From assembly GCA_009760855.2 (NCBI GenBank), contig WPIO01000011.1, forward strand, positions 2,208,501 through 2,272,500: DNA of 64,000 nucleotides, read 5' to 3'. The notes below the pieces were generated by a model. The model ran no database searches. It was not told the origin of the DNA and was given only the letters and a program-made list of their open reading frames with translations. Each line of letters begins with the position of its first letter. The first letter of the stretch is position 1. Source of the stretch: Cristatella mucedo. Taxonomy: Eukaryota; Bryozoa; Phylactolaemata; Cristatellidae. Positions 1-11,100 of the stretch are shown here, piece after piece. Made by a program: the position numbers and the translations under genes.

Positions 1-27
1 GCCGATAGTGGCAGTGTTCCTGAGTAA

Positions 28-246
28 TTAAGACAAAATGAAGCCCGTTGCACCACTCAGTGGCCTCAGGGGACAGTTACTGTCCCGGCGGAAGAAGTTA
101 GCATTGAAATTGATGGAATCCGCCGCCACCTAGCGGATATTGGAGCAGTACTGACCGCCAACGAACTCCTCGACGCACACTTCGATGCTCGCCATCGTAG
201 TACGGCCAGAGCCGAAGAGCCAGGCAGACAGCTACGGCCAAAATAA
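28..246 (+). pseudogene. Unidentified 72-codon open stretch cut into by an L2-A copy
   Basis: The frame is open from just after TAA at 25-27 to TAA at 244-246 and reads as a balanced protein (for example EEVSIEIDGIRRHLADIG). It has no ATG. The last codons run into the (ATT)n tail of the L2-A copy that follows, so a longer coding sequence was probably truncated by that insertion. I do not recognise the family; a transposon gene fragment is possible. Confidence 0.3.
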
Positions 247-832
247 AAATAATAATAATAATAATGCACTTGATGAAGTGCCCCCTGAAGTACTCTATCT
301 TTTTCTAGGCGCTTAACATTGCCTGCAAAGGGAAACACAATTGAACAGTGAATAATATCATGCTTAATAAACAACATGAATAACATGGTTAAGGGTGACA
401 TGCACAGGGTCAGCATGCAAATGTAGTTAGTGGCAGCATGCACAGTGTCAGCACGCATAAGCACATGAAGGACGAATCGCAGGGACCCACCAAATGCTGT
501 CCTAAATAAGTGTGTTTTAAGTTCTTTTTAAATGTGGTCAAGTTAGGGGACGTACTGACGCAAGTCGGGAATGAGTTCCAGGCTTTGGGAGCATACTAGC
601 TAAATGCACGGTCTCCAAAGGATTTGAGGTTTGTACGAGGTAGTGGTAGACTGTTGGATTCCGAAAAGCGGGCGGTAAGATGCTTGGCCTGATGGGGGAG
701 TAGATCTGAAAGATAAGCTGGAGCCATAGAATGAAGTGACCTAAAAGTGAGCGACAAAACCTTGAAGTCGATCCGTTGCTTGATTGGTAGCCAGTCCAGG
801 TCGGCGAGAAGTGGTGTGATGTGGAAGATGTG
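241..832 (-). mobile_element. L2-A retrotransposon, 5'-truncated copy
   Basis: Reading on the minus strand, the end of the reverse-transcriptase ORF (LADLDWLPIKQRIDFKVLSL, then YLSDLLPHQAKH) is followed by the L2-A 3' UTR, the stem-loop around 290-315 and an (ATT)n tail at 241-265. The 5' boundary is where similarity to other copies stops near 832. The ORF carries frameshifts. Confidence 0.85.
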
Positions 833-1210
833 ACCTGAGACCACCGGCGGGCTATGCGGATTATGCACTTACTGTTTAGCCTTTTCGTTGTCAAAGCAGT
901 GGAGAAGAACAGCTGCTTGCTGCTCTGGCTACATCGCGGGTCGATATCCAGATCAGGCGGGCATGTGGTTTCATTTAATTGATGACACTGCCCCTGATTG
1001 TTGTACAAATGGGCTGTGACACTCGATGCGGTATGCAGTCGGGACGTGCTATTGGTGATTGTTATGACAAGGGAGTCGAAGCATTCCGGTGGGCGAGAGG
1101 GGCGAACACAGTCGTGCTTCGCCCTGCTGTGTGAGTGGTGAAATAAACTGGTGGCGTTGCTCTTCGGCTAGAGTTCTGTGCTGTTCACGACGATAACTCA
1201 AGCTATACAA
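833..1210. other. Spacer without recognisable gene
   Basis: Sequence between two oppositely oriented L2-A copies. No exon-like frame, repeat or RNA gene recognised. Confidence 0.5.
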
Positions 1211-1611
1211 TCTCAATTTTTTCCTATACCTTGTGCAAGCCTCAAATCCTGTGAAGACCGTGCCTTTAGTTCGTATTCTCCCAGAGCCTGGAACTCACTT
1301 TCGACTTACGTCACGACGTCCCCTGACGACGATATTGAAAAATAAACTAAATCACAACTATTTACACAGCATTTATTGGGTCCCTGTGCTTCGTCCTTTA
1401 CGTGCTTACACGCGATGTTACGATGTAAGCTGCCACTAATCATATTTGCATGCTGATCCTATACATGTCATCCTAATCAAGTTATTCTTGTTTTCATTGG
1501 GCATGCTAAAACTAACTATTCGACCGTGCTTCCTTTGCAACAAATCTAGATTGCCTAGAAACAGATTTCGTTCTCTGAGGGCTATATATACAACTTTTAT
1601 TATTATTTTAG
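1211..1611 (+). mobile_element. L2-A retrotransposon, 3' fragment
   Basis: Contains the end of the RT ORF (PEPGTHFRLTSRRPLT in a shifted frame), the L2-A 3' UTR with the CATGCTGA motif, the CTAGAAA..TTCTCTGAGGG stem-loop and a short (ATT)n tail ending near 1611. Heavily mutated. Confidence 0.8.
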
Positions 1612-2063
1612 CGTCCGGATAGGGCGACACACGAGCGAGAGTCGATAGCAGGCAATGCCGGCAGCCACATGACTACAATGTCGTTGACTGACACGAACAG
1701 GCAGCTAGCCGAAGCAGATAGCGGCGCAGATGTGCTGGTCGAGCTGGAGTAGGAAAGTGAGCTATTAGCGCCGTGTCGGTGGGCCAGCACACGTAATAGT
1801 AACTGGAACATCAGCAGCTCGCACTGCAGTCACCTGAATTTTATTTAGCTTGCGTAGTTGTTACAATAGAATGGCTGTTAAATTAGATGAATGTTTTCAT
1901 TTAATCGTCACTATCTCGGGTGTTCTCCTAAGGTTATCATTACAGATGGCCACACCGTATAAGCCTTGACCCCTGTGCATCGGCCGGTATTTTTGCCGGC
2001 TGAGCGGGCGTGGTCATCGGCTCCGCCTGCCTGACGTTCTGATGACAGTTGTGTTTGGCCGGC
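1612..2063 (+). promoter_or_regulatory. WWOX 5' flank / probable 5' UTR and promoter region
   Basis: Non-repetitive sequence between the L2-A copy and the WWOX start codon; no TATA box is evident. The last 100 bp are GC-richer and contain a short hairpin GCCGGTATTTTTGCCGGC near 1983-2000. Assignment as promoter rests only on position. Confidence 0.35.
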
Positions 2064-2167
2064 ATGCCTAGTACGGAGCAAGCTGCCTGCGACACCGATT
2101 CAGATGACGACCTTCCAGCAGGCTGGGACGAGCGGGTGGCATTAGACGGTCGGGTATTCTATGCATG
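2064..2167 (+). CDS. WWOX: WWOX exon 1 (start codon, first half of WW1)
   Basis: Encodes an acidic N-terminus ([12 protein letters not shown]) and the first WW1 strand, ending in phase 2 (TG|GTAGGA donor). Human exon 1 is 107 nt and this one is 104 nt, one codon shorter. An in-frame stop sits 21 nt upstream of the ATG. Confidence 0.95.
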
Positions 2168-5090
2168 GTAGGACGGGTAGCCGGGCGCCGTGGCCGTTGC
2201 CGTTTTTTATCTGCTCGGTTTTCGCTGTAAGCCATAACTTTCTTTCGTTGGAGTTTTCAATCAGTAATCCTGTTCTGAAGTGTGCTTTCGCGCCTGCACG
2301 CCTATCAACGGACCGGCGTCCACATACCGCGTCCGGAACCGATCGGCTTAGAAGAGCACCGCGCCAGCCTGTCGTTCGACTCTTGCTGCTAGATATTTGA
2401 GCTTCATTTACGCACCGCGAATTTTGATTTTGCTAGAGTGATCAATTAGTCCTATGCGTAGCGTCTCTTTCTGAGCCGGACTTTCCGCCATCGAGAGGGA
2501 ACACTCGCTCGCTCGGGCTTGTTGTTCTTGTGACCCTCCATTAACCATCTCGCCTTCACTGACTGCATGCCCGCGACGATGCATCACAGTCAGTACAGGT
2601 TAAGACTAAACTGAAAATTTGGACGAGTTCTTTGCTGGTTGTCACATTTTTCTAATAGTCTTTGGGGCTGAACAATTGGCGGTAAGCCTTACCGATGACT
2701 TGGTTGCTTCCGATAGTGGCTGGCGCGTGGCTTCAGCAGGCACGCCTTTCCTGATCATGGCTGACGGTCAGACACTTCCAGAACCTGACACTGTACGAGA
2801 ATGAATTTTGTCTAGCTTGTTTCGGAGCGAGAAAAAGGAACGATGGCTCAGCAGGTGTGCCGGTGAAGCAACGTCGGTTAGAGCTAAGCGTCATGCTTTG
2901 AGTCTCAGTAGTTTTTCCGAGCCTCTTCATCTGGTCGCGCTTATCACCGAGTGAGCTGGCGTTAGCATCTTGCACTCGTGTGTGCTCCCGGCAGCCAATG
3001 GGCGAAGCAACTCTATGCCATATGTCGAGTTCGGCAAGATGCCTCGATGCTATCGTCTGTTTTGTGACAATTTTCGTGATATATTTGCCCAATTTCCATT
3101 CGACGTCCAGTTGAGTTGCTTGAATGATTGGCAAGGTTCGCCCTCCGTTTTAGTCACATGACTCGCACCACTCAATGGACCCATCCGACCACAGGAAAAC
3201 GAAAGAAAGTCGCCGGAGGTATGGACTGCGGTCTAACGAACTAGCATGTAGGTATTGTTTTTAATGCCATCTTGCTATTGCAGAGAGCGAGAGTTATATG
3301 CGTGCTTGCTTTGCCCACAGAGCTTCCATATGGCTGGGAGCAGCAAATCGCCAAGGACGGCTATGCATACTATGTCGAGTAAGTAGTGATGAAAGCGTGC
3401 TCATGCAGTACTACTAGTGCATTGCAGTAGTTGCTCGGGTGAAGAATTTACCGCCGTGACTGATAATTGCGTTGGATTGCAGGATTTTGATGTGCAATGA
3501 TTTCTTTTCATGGCCAGCAAGCACGTGAAGACCCAGCGATAAGAGCGCTGGTATCACGCATTGATCAGATTAGCTGTGGTGTCCTGATCTAAGCAAGTGT
3601 AAAAATTTGCAGTGTTATCTCATTGAAACCAGGCACATTTGACTGCAGGGTTGATGTTGTCATCTAGCAGGAATTGGACACCCAAGATTTCTTGCAGAGG
3701 CTATCGGAGATATGCTGGCCAAGCCAATTTCGAGTATTAGGGGTTTACAATTTCTGAATGAGACTAGGTTTTCTCATTATTTGTAAGTTGGTTTATTTTC
3801 ATTCAATTTGAGGGAGCTTGTTGTCACTCAACTCATCAGCGAATTTCAGCATTGCAAGGTGCAGCGGAGTAACGAGAGTTTGAGATGCTAGAAGGAAGGT
3901 AAGGATCAAAGCACAAATACAGCTGTGTGTCTTCTGCATAAGAAAAGAAGTCTAGATTTTGTCCGGCGATTAAATCAGCAGGAAAGAGGGGGAGCGAGAG
4001 TATTATTTGTATGAAAAAGTGGAAACGTATCCCTAGGGCAAATCGTTGGCCGTTGACATCTACTCACAACTTTCCTACTTTGAGCAGCTGTTGAATCAGC
4101 TAGTTTTGTGGTAAAGCATTGTAGTGCAGTGTGCCTGTCATGCCTAAAAAGGTAATACAAATATAATGCATTCAGGCGCTTCGCATATGCCACCGGGCTC
4201 GAGGCCACGACCTCGGCCAGAGCTTGGTCGGGGCAAGCACCTTGAATGCTGGGTCAAGCTCAGTTCGACACTAGCCGAGATGACAGGCACTCCAGTAGAA
4301 TCGAATAGTATCAAACGCTGGTCGAGCAAAAGATTCGGAAAGACAAGCTGAGAGACTCGTCACGTCTCGCACTCTCTCTGGTGCTCGTAAGGAAGACCGA
4401 ACAGTTACATATTCCGGCAGTGGGTGTCTGTTTGTGCGTGTGGCGAATTACTCTCGTGCTTCTGCGAGTCATGGTCATGTCAGTCATAGTCATGGTCATG
4501 TCAGTCTTGGTCAGGCGTGACAGCATCTACAGGCCAAGGTCAGGGTTTATTGGCACGTGCTTGGCGCCCCTCGAATCGTCCCTGCCTGAACTCTCGCCTT
4601 TCACTCTCTTGAGTGGAGCACGCGACTCAAACTGGAGCTCATGGCAACCCAGAGGTGGGCGTGCACTTGCAGGCAATGAGCAGGCTTTTTATTTTTACCA
4701 GACTGCAGATACCTGAGTGACGCAAGAGATGCTCACACCCCAAGAAGTAGTGGTAGTGGCTAGGCACAGGGCTGTTGCACACGTATCTTTGTCTCTATGC
4801 GTGGATGCGACTTACGGCCCCGACTGTCTCTGCAGCAAGTGCGCTGTAGCTTGCTGCTCCTTCCTTATTTGCCTTTCTACAGGAGATCTAGGTTTTAAAA
4901 GGCCTTAGCTGATTTAACAGTCTCATTTGTATAGCGGCAGAAGAGCCTTGTCGGATATCACAAGCGCTTGCAGTTGGCAATAAATGATCGCCCAACTGTA
5001 GGATTTGAACCCACGACCTCAGTCGGAAGAGTGAGCACCTTACCTTCTGGGCTGCTGAGAGGAGACAGTGAGAGAGAGTGAGAGAGAGAG

Positions 5091-5174
<84 letters not shown>

Positions 5175-8100
5175 GAGACAGACAGACAGACAGAGACAGA
5201 CAGACAGAGAGAAATAGCTGCCTTCTCAGCGTGCCATCGTAGCACCCGCCTCTGACTCGAGTCGTTTAGCTGTACCTCTAACCAACCCCGAACCTTTGGA
5301 AATCGAGTCTAAAACATCAACCTCGAACCGTCAGAGACCGAACGCTAAGTTCAGTTCAGGTGCTCGCAATGCCTAGAACTCACTTCTTGCTGGCTTCACA
5401 TGTTTGTGAATTGACGATGTTTAAAAGGAAGCCAACAACCTAACCGTTTCTCTAACTAACTGTTTCGGGATCCGTTTTCTAAAGACATGTACCATTGCAG
5501 CAAATTCAATACCATACAGCAGAATAATTTTTGACAACCACTGTAATGTGAGGGTAGGTCATACTTGGCTGGTAGGCCATGCTTGGGTTCACTAACGACT
5601 AGCGTCACGAAGAATCTCTTGATTTGATGATCATGTAATGTAACTTAGTCTGTAACTCCACAAAGCCCATGTGATTGTTATATAATAATAATAATAATAA
5701 TAATGCACTTGATAAAGCGCCCTCAGAGAACTCAATCTCTTTCTAGGCGCTTTACATTTGCTGCAAAGGGAAACGCGATTGAGTGGTGAATAATATCGTG
5801 CTTGATAAACAACATGAATAACATGGTTAGGGGTGACATGCACAGGGTCAGCATGCAAATGTGGTTAGTGGCAGCATGCACAGTGTCAGCACTCGCATAA
5901 GCACAATGTAGGAGAGTTTTATGTAGCGCACTCACAGCCTCTCAGCGGCTTTCGTTACGATACTCAAAAAGGAGCTGATTGAGCCCAGCTGTTCCACAAA
6001 GCCTTTGTTCTGTCCCAATGCACTGTACTTCTGTATGTTTGCGCACTATGAAACAATGCACGTTGTTACTAAGCACAACATCGACATGCTTTTGTATCAC
6101 GTCTCAACAAGACTGTCTTTTCCGTGTGCTCCATTTTCCCGTGCACGAATGAGTCAGTGTTTCTAACCGGACGGGGTAGTGAGTTTTGTGTGGACTTTTA
6201 CATGCTTGGCATGACGATTGTGTGCTTTTGCACGCTCGCTCAAGCAGGCTACCTTGCTTTTCATTAACTTTTTTGTCACTTCTTGTCTTGCAGCGAGTTG
6301 TAAAGCGCCTGCGTAACTATTAAGTTATCTTGGATGCTATGCACCTGACTTCTTAGTGTCATTGTAGTGGTGCTGGGGCCGGCCACCTCGTTCTGGCCTG
6401 CCTCTGACTGGATGATCTGCATCCCCCAACGAGATTCCAGTGGCTCTCTGCTGCAGCTGTGCACGCTTCTTGCGCGGAGTATTTTTGTGGTAGTTTAGCT
6501 TGTTAACTATGCACCGATGGTTGCATGACCCCTCGAAGGGCATTCGCCCAGCACGTATGGCTCGACCCGTGGCACATGTGAAGCGCCTGAACAGAGATTA
6601 AGTTCTCTTAGGGCTCTATGCAAATGAATTATGTATTTTTATGTTTAGTTAATTAAGGCAGTGTGTGTGTGTGTGTTTGTGTGTGTGTGAGGTGGTGTAA
6701 AGGTAAAAATCAAGGTGGTGTAGCAGAAGCTGCCTGCAGCTGTGGCCATTTTTGTTGAACACCGATGCGATATAATGCAGCAGGCAGCAATTGCGGCACT
6801 GCTGCCGCCGCCATTGCTGGCAGCAATGCCATCTTGCCTTGCTTTGATGTAGCCGAATAAATAACAAAAGCACAATGACCGATCCTCGGCTTGCCTTTGC
6901 CGTCGAAGACAAGGATCCTGACCGTTCCGGCTCGGCGACGGTGGCGTCCATTAGCGACATGAAGCAAAAGTACGATGCCTACACGGCGGCAGCCACCGTG
7001 CTCGCCGGCCGCGACCTGAGCGGCCGCTATGCCGTGGTCACGGGCGCCAACGGTGGGATCGGTGAGAAGGCATTGAGCAACGGTGGCAGGTCCACACGGA
7101 CCGCAGCCTCTCGATGCCTACGCAGTGCAGCCGGAGGGGTTAGTTCACCACCCGCTTGCCCCCACCCCACCCGGGCCGGGCCAGTCTCGCCCGTGCGGCC
7201 AGCGTGAGGTGGAGCACGTGATGACGACACGCTGCAGGCTTCGAGACGGCTCGAGCTCTCGCCCTGCAAGGCTGTCACGTGGTTCTCGCGTGCCGAAACA
7301 CTGCCGAAGCAAAGCTCGCCGTGGACAGGATCGTAGCCGAGCGATCGACAGCTCGTGCCGTGGCCATGCACGTCGATCTGGCCAAGCTCCGAAGTGTGAA
7401 AGCGTTGGCAGCCGAGTATACGTCATTGAACTGGTAATGGTCACTGGCAGTGGCACTTCGGCTGCCTCGCGCAGTTTCGGATTGACTCCTGCGCTGCTGC
7501 TGCTGCCTCCGCCGCCGCTGCTGCTGTCATTGTCTTGGTGGTAGCGGCCTCACCCGTGCCGATCATGTCCGGGTGGGGGCAGCAGCAGCTGCAGCTGCTG
7601 GCGGTGGTCGCTTTCGCTCCGAGGCATTGCTACTTAACTTATGGCTGTTTCGCTTTTGCAGGCCTCTTCATATGCTAATCTTGAATGCTGCCGTGTTCTC
7701 GCCCCCTTACGAGTGCACCGAGGACGGGTTTGAGTTGACCTTCCAGGTGAACCATCTGGGCCACTACTATTTGACCAGACTGCTGGAGCCTGTGCTGATG
7801 CGCAGTGCCCCCTCGCGGATCGTCGTCGTCTCCTCGGAGTCGCACAGGTACCACGTGCCCGCCTGCGCAGTCTGCCCGGCGCCATTCTTCGTGCCATCGA
7901 CAGCAGCCAAGTCGTGACGTCGAAGCCTCGTTCTGTTTCACGTCGCATGGCAGATTGGTTCGAGTCGAGCAGATTGATGCCGATCTCTCCTCTCCCCCCG
8001 CGTTGTAGTCGTGGAGCGACTGAGATTGCAGCCGATTTGTTTAAGGTCGATTGCTCTGTCGCGATCTCCATTGGGACCATCCACAGCTTTACTGCAGGGC

Positions 8101-11100
8101 CACACAGCGATACGAAAGTGGCAGTCTGGCTTGCAGTCGAAATTCCATTCGTTCTTACAGGCTAAATTATTCGAAATGATTTGAGCACCACTGCAAACTC
8201 GAGAGCATTCGCTCGAGCGTGAGAACAACTGACCTACTGACGCTGGCTGGTGTTCGCCGCCGACCCTCTCTCTGGCTGCCTGCCTGCCGAGCACAGCTGC
8301 TGTGGCGCTCGGTTTTCCGGTTTACCGCTTCTTCTTTTTTCTGTGAGTGAGCTTTACGCAAGCGTACTCTCCAAGCGAGATCGGCCGGTGCATGATGGGT
8401 ACGGCTGCACACTGTGCCTGGTTTAAGCGGTTGCCAAGCAAGTGCTGGCTGGTGGGAGGGGGACGAGGGCAAAATATGCCACCGTCTAGCTAGTATGAAT
8501 GTATCTCTGATGTGGACTTTGGCGCTGTCGTCGAAGTGTCAAACGACTCGTTTCATAAGCTGGTCGTTCTCGAGTACAAGCTAGTACTTAGATGCTGAGA
8601 TAAGCATTACGTTTGTAGTGGCATCAGTTGCAGATCTACGAAAATATCGCCCTTGTGCACTAGAAGCCAGCTGCGCAGCGAAATTTACTGCCTGCCATGG
8701 AAGTCTTGTTGTGCACATCATAGAGCCGCACGTCAGTTTAGCGCGCTGCTACTAGAGAGAAAATGTACAGAATGCGGTTCTGCTTCGACCATGCAAATTT
8801 TGCAGCCGTGTGAGTCACTACAATGCCGAACGACCCGGCAGTTTTTTCGGCTCACCTGGCTGACTTTCCATTAGGAATGCGACTGGTAGAAGTATAGCCC
8901 ATTGAATGGTCTGCCAGTAACTTCATGACGTCGACAAGATACTGAGTGGATTTGTTTTAACGCCGTGCTGCTAGTTCACTTGCAAGTGACATCGAAGTTA
9001 TACTACATATGAGGGCAAAAGTATCAGCGAGGCCAACTGAAATGGTCACCGGACACAACAAGTTCCGATTCTGGCATAACCGACTCTATTGCAAACTGCT
9101 GCATTCATCTGCAGCATGCAGAATAGTTTTGATAACATATAAGGAAAGTTTCAGCACAAATGTATTAATTTGTAGTGCTTAAATGAAGTTGCACCACCTG
9201 GATAGGCAAGAAACCTTTCGGAGACGTCTGGGCATAAGTGCACTCCAAGCGTTTGCAAACAGCAGGCCTTTATCGTTCTCCAAACGTCATGTAAGCTAAA
9301 GAAGAGGAAGTCTTTCGAAGTGCTAAACTAAATGCAAAACTGTTGCGAAAAATCATTGGATATGCTTAGCCACGTGCTGAGGCTCGTTGACCTGTCAGAA
9401 AAGAATATTACCTCCTCAAAGGCTCAATGCAACATTCTGGATTAGTGTTAAATAAGCCTCTTGTGTCATAATGCCAAGTATAAGCTAATGAAATAGCCCC
9501 AGACCATGACCCCCCGTTTCTGCCAGATTTTGTTTTACCGTCCTCTGAAGGCGATAGTCGTCGACACCTTATTCGAGCGATGGCACACGTACTGCATGCA
9601 TTTGCAGTGTTACCAGCAATGGGTAATTTGCTCTCACTGCTTCTCAGTCCTCGTTGGTCCAGTGTGCTCTCGCCATAGCCCACTGCAAACGAGCTACTTT
9701 TCACTTGACAGACAGAAGTATCTTGTTATTTGCAATCTGAGCAAGCAGTCTAGTCTATGCCTAGTCGTATTTCTCCCGAATAGCTTCCCTGTAGCAGGCT
9801 GAAATCCATGAGTACGGACCCATGCAGGAGTGAAATGATGCCTAAAGCTTCACTCTTTTTTTAGTCTATTTTTGTGGGCGGAGGTGGACTAACACCATGG
9901 GTGGGCGGCCCGGTGTCTTAGTATTATCGATTAGATTGGTTGTAGCCATCTTCTTCAGGTTGTACCTCGCCGAAGCCTTGCCAATTCGCAACTGTATAGC
10001 AATTGCAACATTGCTAAGTTGCGTTTGGTGCAAAGCCCACATTTGGCCCTTCGTAAAAGATGTCAGCTTGATAGTCCTATGCATGCCGACTGGCGACAGC
10101 TTGAGACCAGGAAATGAGCCCAGCCTGTGCACTGCTGTTCATTCACTCGGTCAAGTATTTAGCTTTGTGTAGGAGCAGGTTCAGAAATTCCATTATTGGT
10201 GCCAACATAGTGTTTATGCCGGTACCGTAGGCGTTCAACAATGCATGCCAGCAAGTAGGACAACGGTGTTGCCTTTAAATCTTTATAATATTATTAATAT
10301 TAATATTAATGTTAATATAACATTATTAATATTAATATTAATATTAATTAGTAATTATATTATTTATTTATATTTAATTATTATTAATTATAATATTCTT
10401 AATATTAATATAATATTCTTTATAATATTCTTTACAAGCTCGTTCTGCCAGGGGGAATCAGCACACGTCAAGGCTTAGCATTGGGATATTACTTGCAAGC
10501 AGTCAGAGGTTATATGGCCATTCAGCAGCAGCAGAGCTTTGTTCAATTTACTTAGCCATATCGTTCCCTAGTGTAATCTTCCTTTATTTCAAGTGCACGA
10601 GCGGTCTGCCTATTGTCCCATACCAGTTTGTCAAGGAGTAGCAGCAGAATACCATTAGAAAAGTCGCGTCGCTTCCTTAGCCTTCGGCATGTTGGCATGC
10701 TACCTGCCGCCCCATCAGTGCTCATTGCGACTGATCAGCAAAGGGAAATAAAACAGTTATGTAGGTCGCGAGCATCTTGCACACACTCGTATGCAGAAGA
10801 AAAGCTGCCGTGTTAATCGTATTCCTTCTCGATTCTGAAAAAAGCACAGCGAGTTTAAAAATGATGGGTTTATGGCATTAAATATAGCATTGAAATAGAG
10901 CCTAAAGTTAGAGATTTCCAGAGGTGGTGCTGGTAGATGACCACCGTAAGCTTTGCTCCAAAGCATCGCAGAGATATTGATGGGAGTTCAGATCAGGGCT
11001 CATGCTTGGCAATGGCAATGCCTTTGATTTGGACCGTTGTCGAAAATTCTCTCATCGACTGTGGTGTGCATACGATCGTTATCATTTTGCCTATACAATC

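Larger units (their letters stand above)
3379..6852 (+). other. WWOX intron 3
   Basis: Phase-2 intron, 3474 nt, GTAAGT..GATGTAG. It carries an L2-like fragment, minus-strand S1 and S2 SINEs, a long GA/GACA microsatellite, an L2-B 3' end split by an L2-A copy, an S1 tail and a TG tract. All are listed separately. Confidence 0.85.

Noticed and set aside
6875-7207. ORF starting with ATG at 6875
   Set aside because: The Met is internal to WWOX exon 4; the reading frame enters from the splice acceptor at 6852 and leaves at the donor at 7062.
7083-7544. Overlapping ORFs across WWOX exons 4-5
   Set aside because: Out-of-frame shadows of the real exon and GC-rich intron sequence.
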